DNA of 64,000 nt from Thalassolituus marinus (lineage in GTDB: Bacteria > Pseudomonadota > Gammaproteobacteria > Pseudomonadales > Oceanobacteraceae), in the NCBI RefSeq assembly GCF_020320395.1, contig NZ_JAEDAH010000078.1:1-64000 (forward strand). The letters run 5' to 3'. Shown piece by piece: positions 16,297 to 27,692 of the stretch (position 1 is the first letter of the stretch; every line of letters starts with the position of its first letter). Below the pieces are notes generated by a model. It saw only the letters and a program-made list of their open reading frames with translations. It did not search any database and had not been told where the DNA came from. The position numbers and the translations under genes are program-made.

Positions 16297-19200
16297 ATGC
16301 GCTTAAAAGCCATCAAACTGGCGGGATTTAAATCCTTTGTCGATCCGACCACGGTTCCTTTCAGCAGCAATATGACGGGTATTGTCGGCCCCAATGGCTG
16401 TGGTAAGTCCAACACCATCGACGCCGTGCGCTGGGTGATGGGCGAAAGTTCGGCCAAGTACCTGCGTGGCGACGCCATGACCGATGTTATTTTTAATGGT
16501 TCGTCGGAGCGTAAACCTGTCAGTAAGGCCAGTGTTGATCTGGTGTTTGATAACTCCGATGGTACCTTGCGCGGCGAATACGCTGGCTACAACGAAATCA
16601 GCGTGCGTCGTCAGGTCACCCGTGACGGTCAGTCCACCTATTTTATGAACGGCACCAAATGCCGCCGTAAAGACATCACCGATCTGTTTCTTGGTACCGG
16701 TCTGGGGCCACGTTCCTACGCCATTATTGAACAGGGCATGATCTCGCGTCTGATCGAAGCCAAGCCGGAAGAGCTGCGCGTTTATGTGGAAGAAGCGGCG
16801 GGCATTTCCAAGTACAAGGAGCGCCGCCGTGAAACCGAAAACCGCATGCGCCGCACCCACGAGAACCTTGAACGGTTAAGTGATATCCGCGAAGAGCTGG
16901 AACGCCAGCTGGCGCATCTGCATCGTCAGGCCCAGGCGGCCGAGCGTTATAAAGAGCTGAAAGCGCAGGAACGTGAGAAAAAAGCCCAGTTGCAGGCACT
17001 GAAATGGCAGGCACTGGATGCCGACTATCAGGCACGTGAGTTACAGATTGCCCGTCATCAGACGCAATTCGAAGCGCATATGGCTGAACAGCGTGCTGCC
17101 GATGCGGAAATCGAAGGTCTGCGTCTTGAGCATCAGGAAAAAAGCGACCAGTTCAATTCTGCCCAGAGCCGCTACTACGAAGTGGGGGCACATATTGCCC
17201 GTCACGAACAGAAAATCGAGCACCAGAGCCAGCTGGCGCTGCAACTCGATCAGGATTTAGCCGAAGCCGAAAAAGCCATTCTGGAAAGCCAGAAAGCGCT
17301 GGAAGAAGACCAGTTACAGCTGGAAATGGTGGGTGAAGAACGCATGCACCTCGAACCGGAAATGGAAATGCTGCTGGCCGCCGAAGAAGAGGGCGCTGCA
17401 CGCATGCTGGAAGCCGAAGAGGCACAGGCACGTTTTCAGGATCAGTGGGACAGCTTTACCCAGCGCGCCAGCGAGCCAACCCGTCAGGCGGAAGTGGCGC
17501 GTACCCGTATTCAGAATACCGAGCAGCAGCTTACCCGTCTCGATCAGCAGGCGCGTCGCCTACAGCAAGAGCTGGAAGAGCTGGCCGATAATCCGGAGCT
17601 GGAAGAAATTCAGCTGCTTAACGAAGAAGTCAGCGAGCAGGAATTGCAGGCCGAATCCCAGCAGGAGCGCTTTGAAAGCCTGCAGGAACAACTGTTGACG
17701 GCTCGCGAAAGTCTGGAGCAGCGCCGGCGTGAATTCGACGAAGGCAAAACCCGCCTGCAGCAGATGATGAACCGTAAAGCGACGCTGGATGCGCTGCAGA
17801 AAGCCGCATTAGGACAAAGCAGCGAAGCTGTGAGTCACTGGCTGGAAAGCCATCAGCTGGCACGTAAAGCGCGTCTGGCTGAGCAGCTACAGGTATCGGA
17901 TGGCTGGGAAATCGCCGTCGAAACCGTGCTTGGTGATTATTTGCAGGCAGTGATGATCGATCAGCTTGATCCGGCGCAGCACTGGCTGGGTAGTTTTAAG
18001 GAAGGTCAACTGACGCTATGGCAACAACAGACAGGCGAAAGCCAGTCAGCCGCAGCCGACAGTTTGCTGAGTAAGGTCCAATGTCGCCAGGATATCAGTG
18101 GACTGCTGGCCGGGGTAAAAGTCGCCGACGATCTGGCCAGTGCACTGGCCATGCGCCATAGCCTGGCTGCGAATGAGTCGGTCATTACCCGCGATGGCAT
18201 CTGGATTGGCCGTCAGTGGTTACGGGTTGCCAGAGCAGCTGAGGGTGAGGGTGGTTTACTGGCACGCCAGCAGGAGCTTGAAGTGCTCGACGATCAGATC
18301 GAAGAGCTGGATATTCAGGTGGAAGAATGGGAAGCCGACCTGGAAGCCGATCAGCTGAAACTGCGTTCGCTGGAGCAGCAGCGCGATACGGCTCAGCGCG
18401 AACAACAGCAGGTCAGTCAGCGTCTGATAACCCTGAAATCACAACTGTCGGGCAAGCAGGCGCGGGCGGAACAATTTGCGCTGCGCAGCGATAAGCTCAA
18501 TAACGAAATCGAAGAAACCCGCCAGTTGCAGGCACTGGAGCGTGAGCAGCTGGAAGAACTGCGCCTGCAATGGCAGGAAGCCATGAGCGCTATCAACGAC
18601 GATACCGACGAGCGCGAACGGCTGCAGGCCGAGCGTCTGCGTGTGCAGCAGTTACTGGAGCAAAGCCGTATGGAGGCGCGTCAGCATCAGGATCGCTCGC
18701 ACCAGTTGCAACTGAAAGTACAGGCACTGGTCAGTCGCGAGCAGGGACTGAAGCAGGCGGTCGAGCGTCTTGCACAGCAGATGCAGCGCCTGAATGAACG
18801 CCGCAGTCAGATTCTGGCGAATCAGAATCGCGATCACAGCGCTGATCTGGATGAACTGAAAGCCGAACTGGAAGAACTGCTGGAACGCCGGCTGAATTCC
18901 GAGCAGGCGATGCAGGCCGCTCGTCATGCGCTGGAAACCGTTGACGCTCGTTTGCGTGAACTGGAGCAGGCGCGCGCCGATGCCGAGAAAAAGGCGCTGG
19001 AAGTCCGCAACGAACTGGAAAAAGTACGGATGGAATGCCAGGCGCTGGATATTCGCCGACAAGCGCTGGTCGAACAACTGGCAGAAGAAAAGCTGTCGCT
19101 GAAAGAAGTACTGGAAGCGATGCCGGAAGAAGCGGACGCGGAAGCCTGGCAGCAGGAGCTGGCGCGCATTGCTGAACGCATTCAGCGTCTCGGCGCAATC

Positions 19201-19803
19201 AACCTGGCAGCCATTGATGAATATAAGGTGCAGTCGGAGCGTAAGGTGTACCTCGATGCTCAGAATGACGATCTGCAGAAAGCACTGAGTACTCTGGAAG
19301 GTGCTATTCAGAAGATTGACCGCGAAACCCGCACGCGTTTCCAGGAAACCTTCGACCGTATGAATGCTGGTCTGGCTGAACTGTTCCCGAAAGTGTTCGG
19401 TGGTGGTCATGCCAGCCTGGAACTGACCGACGAAGATCTGCTTACCACCGGGGTGGCCATTATGGCGCGTCCTCCGGGCAAGAAGAACAGCACCATTCAT
19501 CTGCTGTCGGGTGGTGAAAAGGCGCTGACGGCGATTGCTCTGGTGTTCTCCATCTTCCAGCTGAATCCGGCGCCATTCTGTATGCTGGATGAAGTCGATG
19601 CTCCGCTTGATGACGCCAACGTCGGCCGTTATGCGCGACTGGTAAAAGCGATGTCAGAGAAGGTGCAGTTTATCTACATCACTCACAACAAGATTGCCAT
19701 GGAGAAGGCCGATCAGCTGATGGGCGTCACCATGCACGAGCCCGGAGTATCGCGACTGGTGTCGGTGGATGTGGAAGAGGCTGCGCAAATGATCGAAGCC
19801 TGA
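16297..19803 (+). CDS. smc: Chromosome segregation ATPase SMC
   Basis: 1168-residue SMC protein that compacts and segregates chromosomes as a dimer with ScpA/ScpB. Head motifs: Walker A GPNGCGKS at residues 31-38, ABC signature LLSGGEKAL and Walker B FCMLDEVDAPLDD near the C-terminus. Two long coiled coils (Gln/Glu/Arg/Leu-rich) flank the hinge, which covers roughly residues 510-660 (GDYLQAVMIDQL). Start at the ATG 16297 (MRLKAIKLAGFKSF), which is the conserved SMC N-terminus; the longer open frame overlaps gntR and is rejected. It heads the smc-zipA-ligA group seen in pseudomonads. Confidence 0.97.
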   Translation: MRLKAIKLAGFKSFVDPTTVPFSSNMTGIVGPNGCGKSNTIDAVRWVMGESSAKYLRGDAMTDVIFNGSSERKPVSKASVDLVFDNSDGTLRGEYAGYNEISVRRQVTRDGQSTYFMNGTKCRRKDITDLFLGTGLGPRSYAIIEQGMISRLIEAKPEELRVYVEEAAGISKYKERRRETENRMRRTHENLERLSDIREELERQLAHLHRQAQAAERYKELKAQEREKKAQLQALKWQALDADYQARELQIARHQTQFEAHMAEQRAADAEIEGLRLEHQEKSDQFNSAQSRYYEVGAHIARHEQKIEHQSQLALQLDQDLAEAEKAILESQKALEEDQLQLEMVGEERMHLEPEMEMLLAAEEEGAARMLEAEEAQARFQDQWDSFTQRASEPTRQAEVARTRIQNTEQQLTRLDQQARRLQQELEELADNPELEEIQLLNEEVSEQELQAESQQERFESLQEQLLTARESLEQRRREFDEGKTRLQQMMNRKATLDALQKAALGQSSEAVSHWLESHQLARKARLAEQLQVSDGWEIAVETVLGDYLQAVMIDQLDPAQHWLGSFKEGQLTLWQQQTGESQSAAADSLLSKVQCRQDISGLLAGVKVADDLASALAMRHSLAANESVITRDGIWIGRQWLRVARAAEGEGGLLARQQELEVLDDQIEELDIQVEEWEADLEADQLKLRSLEQQRDTAQREQQQVSQRLITLKSQLSGKQARAEQFALRSDKLNNEIEETRQLQALEREQLEELRLQWQEAMSAINDDTDERERLQAERLRVQQLLEQSRMEARQHQDRSHQLQLKVQALVSREQGLKQAVERLAQQMQRLNERRSQILANQNRDHSADLDELKAELEELLERRLNSEQAMQAARHALETVDARLRELEQARADAEKKALEVRNELEKVRMECQALDIRRQALVEQLAEEKLSLKEVLEAMPEEADAEAWQQELARIAERIQRLGAINLAAIDEYKVQSERKVYLDAQNDDLQKALSTLEGAIQKIDRETRTRFQETFDRMNAGLAELFPKVFGGGHASLELTDEDLLTTGVAIMARPPGKKNSTIHLLSGGEKALTAIALVFSIFQLNPAPFCMLDEVDAPLDDANVGRYARLVKAMSEKVQFIYITHNKIAMEKADQLMGVTMHEPGVSRLVSVDVEEAAQMIEA

Positions 19804-19960
19804 TCAGAGCGCGGCTATATGGCTGATTTTTAGCGTGGGGGGCTGTATTCGCCCCTGCCAATATGTAACACTCTGGCGCAATGCAGTGTTCACAGTACCG
19901 ATGCAATATCGAGTGGTTTTCCGGTACTGAAATAGAGAGTTAAACGAGGTTTATTAAGCG

Positions 19961-21283
19961 ATGGAATGGAGCTGGCGCACCGTCCTCATTCTGATTGGTC
20001 TGATTGCCATGGCCGCTATCCTGCTGGATGGCGTTCGTCGCATGCGTCGAGCCCGGGCTGAAGCCTTACGGCTGGATGTCAGTAACGACTTCAGATTTCC
20101 GGAAGAAGGTCATAACCCTGAACTGCCTGGCGGTGGTTTCCGTGTCGTGGGTGATCGGGAATCGTTCCCGCAAGACGACCATGTCGTGGATGAAGACGTG
20201 GTTGAAGCCTTTATTCAGCCAGAACCTCTGGTGAAGGAAGAATCTGAACCACAATCAGAGGATGAAGCTGTTGCAGAAACTGTGGCCAGCGATCTGCACT
20301 TTTCTGCCAGAGACGATGACGACTACAGCGAACAGGCACCGGTTATTCCATGGGAAGATGATATCGGTCCTGCACGGGTCGTCAGCCCGGAGCGCGTTAA
20401 CGATACGTTGCAAGAGACACCGGCAGAAAAAATCCATGATCTGGATATTCCACAGTCACCACTGATTCCTAAGGCTCTTCCGGTCAATCTTGATGAAGAA
20501 GTTCCGGTGTTGCTGGATGTTGAAGAGCTGGGCGAGGAAGAGCCTGCGCCAGTCTATGCAACGGCAGAAGAGCGTGGCGGAGTGGAACCGGTTGAAACTG
20601 TCTCTGAAGAGATTATGGAAACGGTCGGGGCGGATGTTGCGGATCAGGAGGACGATTTGCTCTTGTCTGACGAGGATCAGAATAGTGAGCAACCGTCGTA
20701 CCATACTGAGTACCCCGCCGATGATTCCGGTGATCCTCACCTGGAGCGCGAAGTAGAAGATATCCCGGACAACCTGGTGACTCAGCCGGTTAACTTTGCC
20801 GACCCTGCTGCGGAATCACTGGATGATCGACCGGCGGCAGAGCTGGTGCTGGAAATTCACTGTATCGCTCATGACCCTGTCGGTTTTGCCGGCAAGGATA
20901 TTCTGTTTCTGTTTAACAGCTGTGATTTACGGTTTGGCGAGAAACAGATTTTCCATCGCTTTGAAGAAGCAGATGGTAAAGGCACTATCCAGTTTTCGGT
21001 CGCCCAGAGTTACGAGCCTGGCATCTTTGTGCCGGCAGCGATGGCCCAGCAGCACTTCCGCGGACTGAGCTTTTTCCTCAGTCTGCCGGGTGCGAAAAAG
21101 CCGATGGAAGCCTATGAGGCAATGAGTGAAATGGCGCTGGTGGTTGCGCGTAAATTACGTGCGGATCTTTACGATTCCGCTCGCAGTGCACTGACACCGC
21201 AAACCATTGAACATGATCGCCAGCAAATTATGGAATACGAACGTCGCCAGAAACTGGCGCAGAAAAAACAGGCACGCCGTTGA
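19961..21283 (+). CDS. zipA: Cell division protein ZipA
   Basis: 440 residues. ZipA tethers FtsZ filaments to the inner membrane at the septum. The N-terminal transmembrane helix is residues about 5-24 (WRTVLILIGLIAMAAILLDG), followed by a short basic patch. A long acidic, disordered linker (about 45-300, rich in Glu/Asp/Pro/Val) comes next. The C-terminal FtsZ-binding domain starts near 300 (AELVLEIHCIAHDPVGFAG) and ends near 425. The linker is longer than in E. coli (328 residues in total there), as is common in this group. A 157-base gap separates it from smc, and ligA follows after 50 bases. Confidence 0.95.
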   Translation: MEWSWRTVLILIGLIAMAAILLDGVRRMRRARAEALRLDVSNDFRFPEEGHNPELPGGGFRVVGDRESFPQDDHVVDEDVVEAFIQPEPLVKEESEPQSEDEAVAETVASDLHFSARDDDDYSEQAPVIPWEDDIGPARVVSPERVNDTLQETPAEKIHDLDIPQSPLIPKALPVNLDEEVPVLLDVEELGEEEPAPVYATAEERGGVEPVETVSEEIMETVGADVADQEDDLLLSDEDQNSEQPSYHTEYPADDSGDPHLEREVEDIPDNLVTQPVNFADPAAESLDDRPAAELVLEIHCIAHDPVGFAGKDILFLFNSCDLRFGEKQIFHRFEEADGKGTIQFSVAQSYEPGIFVPAAMAQQHFRGLSFFLSLPGAKKPMEAYEAMSEMALVVARKLRADLYDSARSALTPQTIEHDRQQIMEYERRQKLAQKKQARR

Positions 21284-21315
21284 CGGCTGCCTGCCCGATG
21301 AGACCTGCACATTAA

Positions 21316-23442
<2,127 letters not shown>

Positions 23443-23466
23443 GCCGGGTGGAGAGGATCAGGGCGG

Positions 23467-24126
23467 ATGATAAAAGCCATAAAAACAGCGCTCGTAGTCA
23501 TGGTGTTCGCCGTTCTGGCAGGGTGTTCAACGCCCCAGCCGAAGAACATCAACAATGTGTGTGAGATTTACGACGAATACTATGACTGGTACAACGCATC
23601 CAAAGCGGTACGTAAAAAGTATGGTATTCCGGAGTCGGTTACCATGGCCTTTATTCATCAGGAATCGAAGTTTATCGACGATAATCGCCCACCAAGAAAA
23701 TGGTACCTGTGGATTATCCCCGGCCCGCGTCCTTCAACAGCGTATGGCTACGCCCAGGCACTGGATTCAACCTGGGAAGAGTACATGCGCAGTACCGGGC
23801 AATGGGGAGCAGACCGCGATGATTTCGAGGATGCCGTCGATTTTATTGGCTGGTACAACGCGCGCACGATAAAACGCACGGGAATCCGGCCACACGATGC
23901 TTACAGTATGTACCTCGCCTACCACGAAGGTGCGGGGGGCTATCTGCGTGGAACCTATAAGAAGAAGCAGTGGCTGAAGGATGTTGCGCGTAAAGTTGAA
24001 CGTCGTGCAGCAAGCTATCAGCGTCAGTTAGTGGGCTGTCAGGAGAATCTGGACAGCAACTGGTTCTGGCGTAGTCTGTTTGGCAGCCATCAGGGCCCAC
24101 AAACACCACATACATTTCGCGGATAA
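23467..24126 (+). CDS. Lipoprotein with SLT-type lytic transglycosylase domain
   Basis: 219-residue predicted outer-membrane lipoprotein: signal peptide residues 1-18 ending LAG, then Cys19. The body resembles the lysozyme-like SLT fold, with the probable catalytic Glu in FIHQESKF and the conserved GYAQALDSTWEEY and AYHEGAGGY segments. It would cleave peptidoglycan glycan strands to 1,6-anhydro products. It is the last gene of the smc-zipA-ligA cluster, 24 bases after ligA, an arrangement also seen in pseudomonads, which suggests a link to septal wall turnover. Confidence 0.88.
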   Translation: MIKAIKTALVVMVFAVLAGCSTPQPKNINNVCEIYDEYYDWYNASKAVRKKYGIPESVTMAFIHQESKFIDDNRPPRKWYLWIIPGPRPSTAYGYAQALDSTWEEYMRSTGQWGADRDDFEDAVDFIGWYNARTIKRTGIRPHDAYSMYLAYHEGAGGYLRGTYKKKQWLKDVARKVERRAASYQRQLVGCQENLDSNWFWRSLFGSHQGPQTPHTFRG

Positions 24127-24246
24127 TCTTTCAGGCACGACGTTTACTAACTGCTAACATTATTAGCATGTACCAGTCGGTCAGGATGTAAGACCGGGTT
24201 GTGGATATCGGTGCGGGAATTCTCCCGCCTTCACAGAGAGTAATTC

Positions 24247-26031
24247 ATGGAAGTTTGGGGCTGGCTGCTGCTGGGAGCAGTGGTGGTTGTTGCAGTGGGC
24301 CTGGCATACAGTGCAGGCCGCAAGCGTACGGGCGTTGATGCGGTTCGGGACATGCTGTTTGAGCTGAGTCCGGATCCGATGCTACTGGTTGATACCCGTG
24401 GCCTGATTCGCCAGGCAAACCATGCCGCTCATCAGCTGCTGGGCTATGAGCCGGGCAGTATGGTTGGCAAGCCGGTTGAGATTCTGGTGCCGGAAAACAC
24501 CCGCTCACAGCATCATCATCTTATTTCTCTGTTTTTTTCTACCATCGGCGAGCGCCGTATGAGTAATCGCATCTGGGTGAATGATGCTCAGGGCATGAAG
24601 CTCAATGCCGAAATTCATCTGTCGTTAGTCGACCTGGCTGGTAAGCCCATGGCCCTGGCGACCATTCGTGACACCAGTGCGCTTTGGAAAGAAGAGCGCA
24701 AATTACGCGAGCAGCGCAAAGCCTACGATGAGTTGTTTGAGTTATCGGCAGTGGGTATCTGTACCGTCAGTCTGGGGGGGCGCTTTCTCAGGGTTAATCG
24801 CCATTTATGTGAAATGCTGGGATACAGCCGCGAAGAGCTGCTGGAACTGTGCTTTCAGGATATAACCCATGGCGATGACCTTGGGCTGGATATCGATAAC
24901 GTCAATGCTCTGCTGCAGGGAAAAGCGTCGTCCTACAGCATAGAAAAACGCTATCACCGTTCTGACAGCAGTGAGGTCTGGGCAAATCTGACAGTGACGC
25001 TTATCCGCGATGAGCAGGATTTTCCGGATTACTTTATTTCCGTGATTGAAGATATCGGTGATCGTAAGCAATCGGAAAACCTGCTGCAGCAATCGGAGAC
25101 CAAGTTCCGCACCATTGCTGAGACGATTCAGGGTGTGGTGTGGATGTCGACACCGGGCATTGATCGTATGTTGTTTATCAACCCGGCCTACGAGGATATC
25201 TGGGGAAGCAGCTGTGAATCCTTGTATCATTCGCCGCAAAGCTTCATCGAAGGTATTCATCCGGATGACCGCGCTCATGTGATCAGCGAGATCGAAGCTC
25301 ACAAGCACGGCCACTGGGAAGTCCGTTACCGGGTAGTTAACCCGAAGCGCGGCACTCGTTACATTTATGATACTGGTAAAGGGGTGCGCAATGAGGAGGG
25401 CGATCTGGAATATGTGATTGGGCTGGCGACTGACGTTACCGATAACGTTCAGGCGCAGATTAATCTGGAAGATGCGCTGGTTAAGGAAAAAGAAGCCACA
25501 GAGCGACTTAATCAACTGGTCCGCACCGACCCTCTGACAGGCTGCCTGAACCGTCAGGCACTGTATGAAGAGCTGGAAAATCAGCTGGCGCTTTATAACC
25601 GTTACAAGACACCAAGCTCGATTCTGTTTATCGATCTGAACGACTTTAAGGAAATTAACGATACCTACGGTCATATTGCCGGCGACGAAGCGCTGCGGGC
25701 TCTTGCTCAGCATATCAGTATCCACATTCGCTCGACGGATATACTGGCTCGTTACGCTGGTGATGAGTTTGTGGTGATTCTGCCGCAGAGCAATGTTCGC
25801 GAGGCGTCACTGGCGATGCGTAATTTACGTAACAATGTTCTGAGTTATTCCGCAGACGGCAAACGCTTTGATGTGCACTTCAGTGTCGGGCTGGCCTACG
25901 TTGGCTATCCGGATGTGAAAGATGCCGCCAGCTGGCTGGAAGTCGCAGACCAGGCAATGTATCTGGATAAAGCGACGTCTTCCGGTAAACGCCGCAAACG
26001 ATCAGAGACAGACGACGATCAGGCTGGATAA
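24247..26031 (+). CDS. Diguanylate cyclase with three PAS domains
   Basis: 594 residues. One N-terminal membrane helix (about 4-22) is followed by three PAS sensory domains: about 33-150 (FELSPDPMLLVDTRGLI), 160-275 (FELSAVGICTVSLGGRF) and 285-405 (IQGVVWMSTPGIDRM). The C-terminal GGDEF domain starts near 425 and would make cyclic di-GMP from GTP. The signature is AGDEF in RYAGDEFVV, a common active variant. An intact inhibitory I-site, RSTD, lies five residues upstream, so product feedback is expected. No EAL domain. Its stop codon overlaps batD, which is convergent (26019-26031). Confidence 0.92.
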   Translation: MEVWGWLLLGAVVVVAVGLAYSAGRKRTGVDAVRDMLFELSPDPMLLVDTRGLIRQANHAAHQLLGYEPGSMVGKPVEILVPENTRSQHHHLISLFFSTIGERRMSNRIWVNDAQGMKLNAEIHLSLVDLAGKPMALATIRDTSALWKEERKLREQRKAYDELFELSAVGICTVSLGGRFLRVNRHLCEMLGYSREELLELCFQDITHGDDLGLDIDNVNALLQGKASSYSIEKRYHRSDSSEVWANLTVTLIRDEQDFPDYFISVIEDIGDRKQSENLLQQSETKFRTIAETIQGVVWMSTPGIDRMLFINPAYEDIWGSSCESLYHSPQSFIEGIHPDDRAHVISEIEAHKHGHWEVRYRVVNPKRGTRYIYDTGKGVRNEEGDLEYVIGLATDVTDNVQAQINLEDALVKEKEATERLNQLVRTDPLTGCLNRQALYEELENQLALYNRYKTPSSILFIDLNDFKEINDTYGHIAGDEALRALAQHISIHIRSTDILARYAGDEFVVILPQSNVREASLAMRNLRNNVLSYSADGKRFDVHFSVGLAYVGYPDVKDAASWLEVADQAMYLDKATSSGKRRKRSETDDDQAG

Positions 26032-27692
26032 AGCCGGTCAGAGGTCTGCAGATCTGATTTCTTTACTGGCTTGTGTTTTTTCAGCAGAGCAGGAAGTGCA
26101 CTGCCATTCCAGGCGGAATTCCCACTGGCTGAAAACAGGGTGGCATCCAGTTGCTGCAATGCCAGGCGCAGTTCCGGTGCGTCGTAGCAGTGCATCATCT
26201 GCACGGCGCTGCTGACCGGTGTTGCTGCCAGTGGGCCAGCGTTAGCCCAGGCCAGCAGCGCAGTATGTGCCCGGGCTGCATCGGATGTCTTACAGGCCTC
26301 GTTCAGTTCTTTCCAGTATTGTCCCACTGAATTTTTCTCTGCGGTGTTTACCGCTGTCACTTCGCCATGGCTTCGGCGCCGCCATAACGCCAGCACAAGC
26401 ACCACCAGAATGACATTAGTGAGCAAGGATGCAGCCGCTACCATCATCCACAGGCCTGAACCGGTTTGTACCTTGTTGAACGTATCTACTGGTGTGTCAC
26501 TCAGGTTTGCTGTGGCTATCGGGGCAGACTCGCTGCCATCGGACAGCGACACTTTCGCCGCTTTTACATCCAGAGTACGTGCTGGTACGCGTACGTACTC
26601 TGTTTTACCACTGCTGGTATTGAACCAGGCGAGGCTGAGTTCCGGCAGTACAATACGTCCACTGCGGGTGGGCACAATGGCTACCGACTGTTCCGAGGTG
26701 CCATGCACACCATCGAGATCGACACTCTGTTGTTGTTGCGTCTGATCCGGGTAGTAGCGGATGCCATCGATCACCGGCATCGCAATGGCGGGCAGTTGGC
26801 TGCCCGGCAGTCCATCAGCATTCAGCGTCAGCGTACGGGTTACCGGCTCACCTTCACGCCACTGCTCCGGCGGAGTGCTGAAGGTTTCGCTCAGAGTGAC
26901 CTTACGCGCTGGCAGCCAGGGCGATTGCGGATAACTGGCCGGAATTGGTTCGATGTTGAGGCGTAACGGCTGGCTGACAGCAGAAGCCTGGCGACCACGA
27001 CTCCAGCGGTCATAGGGATTCACCACACTGGCATTAAAACGTGCGCCGGGAATCACCAGCTCACCGCTGACTTCCGGGTAAATCGCATAATTGCGTTCAT
27101 AAACACCAAACCGTACGCCATCAATCACCGTGGTGTAGCGCTGAATTTCACCCAGCGGTTCAACCCGGGCATCGGTGACCTCAAAGTCGGACAGGGTGGC
27201 ATTGTCGTGGTTAACGCTGTAATACAGCTTTTCGGTGTACAGAATTTCGCCCTGAACGTAGTAGTGATCCTGCTGCTGTACGCGGGTATCGAAGAAGAAC
27301 TGTTTTTGCTGCTGCGCTTTGATGTCATCTGATAATGCCACCACACTCAGCTGGATAGGGTCTGTTGCTTCGCCATCAAAGCGAATTGCAGGGATCGTCA
27401 GCTGGCCGGTTCGGCGGGGTGTCAGCGTCAGTACCCATTCAGTAAACGACTCAGTATTGCCATTTACTGAACGGAACTGATTAGAACGCTGCTGATTGAG
27501 GACCTGAAAGTCTTTCTGCAGTGGCGTCAGGTCTGGTGAACCGAAGCCGACCTGTTCGCCATAGCGCAGACTGAGGGTTAGGGTATCGCCCTCGGATACC
27601 TGTTTACGGTCAATGGTGGCAACGAAATCGGCGGCCAGCACCTGCAACGACAACAGGGCGGCGAGCACACCTGTCAGCAGTGGCTTTACCAT
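26019..27692 (-). CDS. BatD-like protein of the aerotolerance operon
   Basis: 557-residue exported protein. Signal peptide about residues 1-20 (LLTGVLAALLSLQVLA). The large extracytoplasmic part contains repeated Ig-like strands typical of BatD (FVATIDRKQVSEGDTLTLSLRYG). One membrane helix near 415-440 (GLWMMVAAASLLTNVILVVLVLALW) is followed by a cytoplasmic tail. Last gene of the moxR operon, overlapping the end of the preceding gene by 7 bases. BatD is thought to work with the VWA proteins BatA/BatB in envelope stress or oxygen tolerance; its exact role is not settled. Confidence 0.88.
   Translation of the reverse strand: MVKPLLTGVLAALLSLQVLAADFVATIDRKQVSEGDTLTLSLRYGEQVGFGSPDLTPLQKDFQVLNQQRSNQFRSVNGNTESFTEWVLTLTPRRTGQLTIPAIRFDGEATDPIQLSVVALSDDIKAQQQKQFFFDTRVQQQDHYYVQGEILYTEKLYYSVNHDNATLSDFEVTDARVEPLGEIQRYTTVIDGVRFGVYERNYAIYPEVSGELVIPGARFNASVVNPYDRWSRGRQASAVSQPLRLNIEPIPASYPQSPWLPARKVTLSETFSTPPEQWREGEPVTRTLTLNADGLPGSQLPAIAMPVIDGIRYYPDQTQQQQSVDLDGVHGTSEQSVAIVPTRSGRIVLPELSLAWFNTSSGKTEYVRVPARTLDVKAAKVSLSDGSESAPIATANLSDTPVDTFNKVQTGSGLWMMVAAASLLTNVILVVLVLALWRRRSHGEVTAVNTAEKNSVGQYWKELNEACKTSDAARAHTALLAWANAGPLAATPVSSAVQMMHCYDAPELRLALQQLDATLFSASGNSAWNGSALPALLKKHKPVKKSDLQTSDRLYPA

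Noticed and set aside
18652-19500. 282-residue minus-strand open frame inside smc
   Set aside because: Antisense of a coiled-coil coding region with biased codon use; smc is intact.
24152-24168. TGCTAA-N5-TTAGCA inverted repeat after the SLT lipoprotein gene as a terminator
   Set aside because: Short AT-rich stem with no following T-run; could be an operator, but nothing else supports it.
24805-25725. 306-residue minus-strand open frame inside the PAS-GGDEF gene
   Set aside because: Shadow of a gene with clear PAS and GGDEF motifs; no ribosome-binding site or domain.
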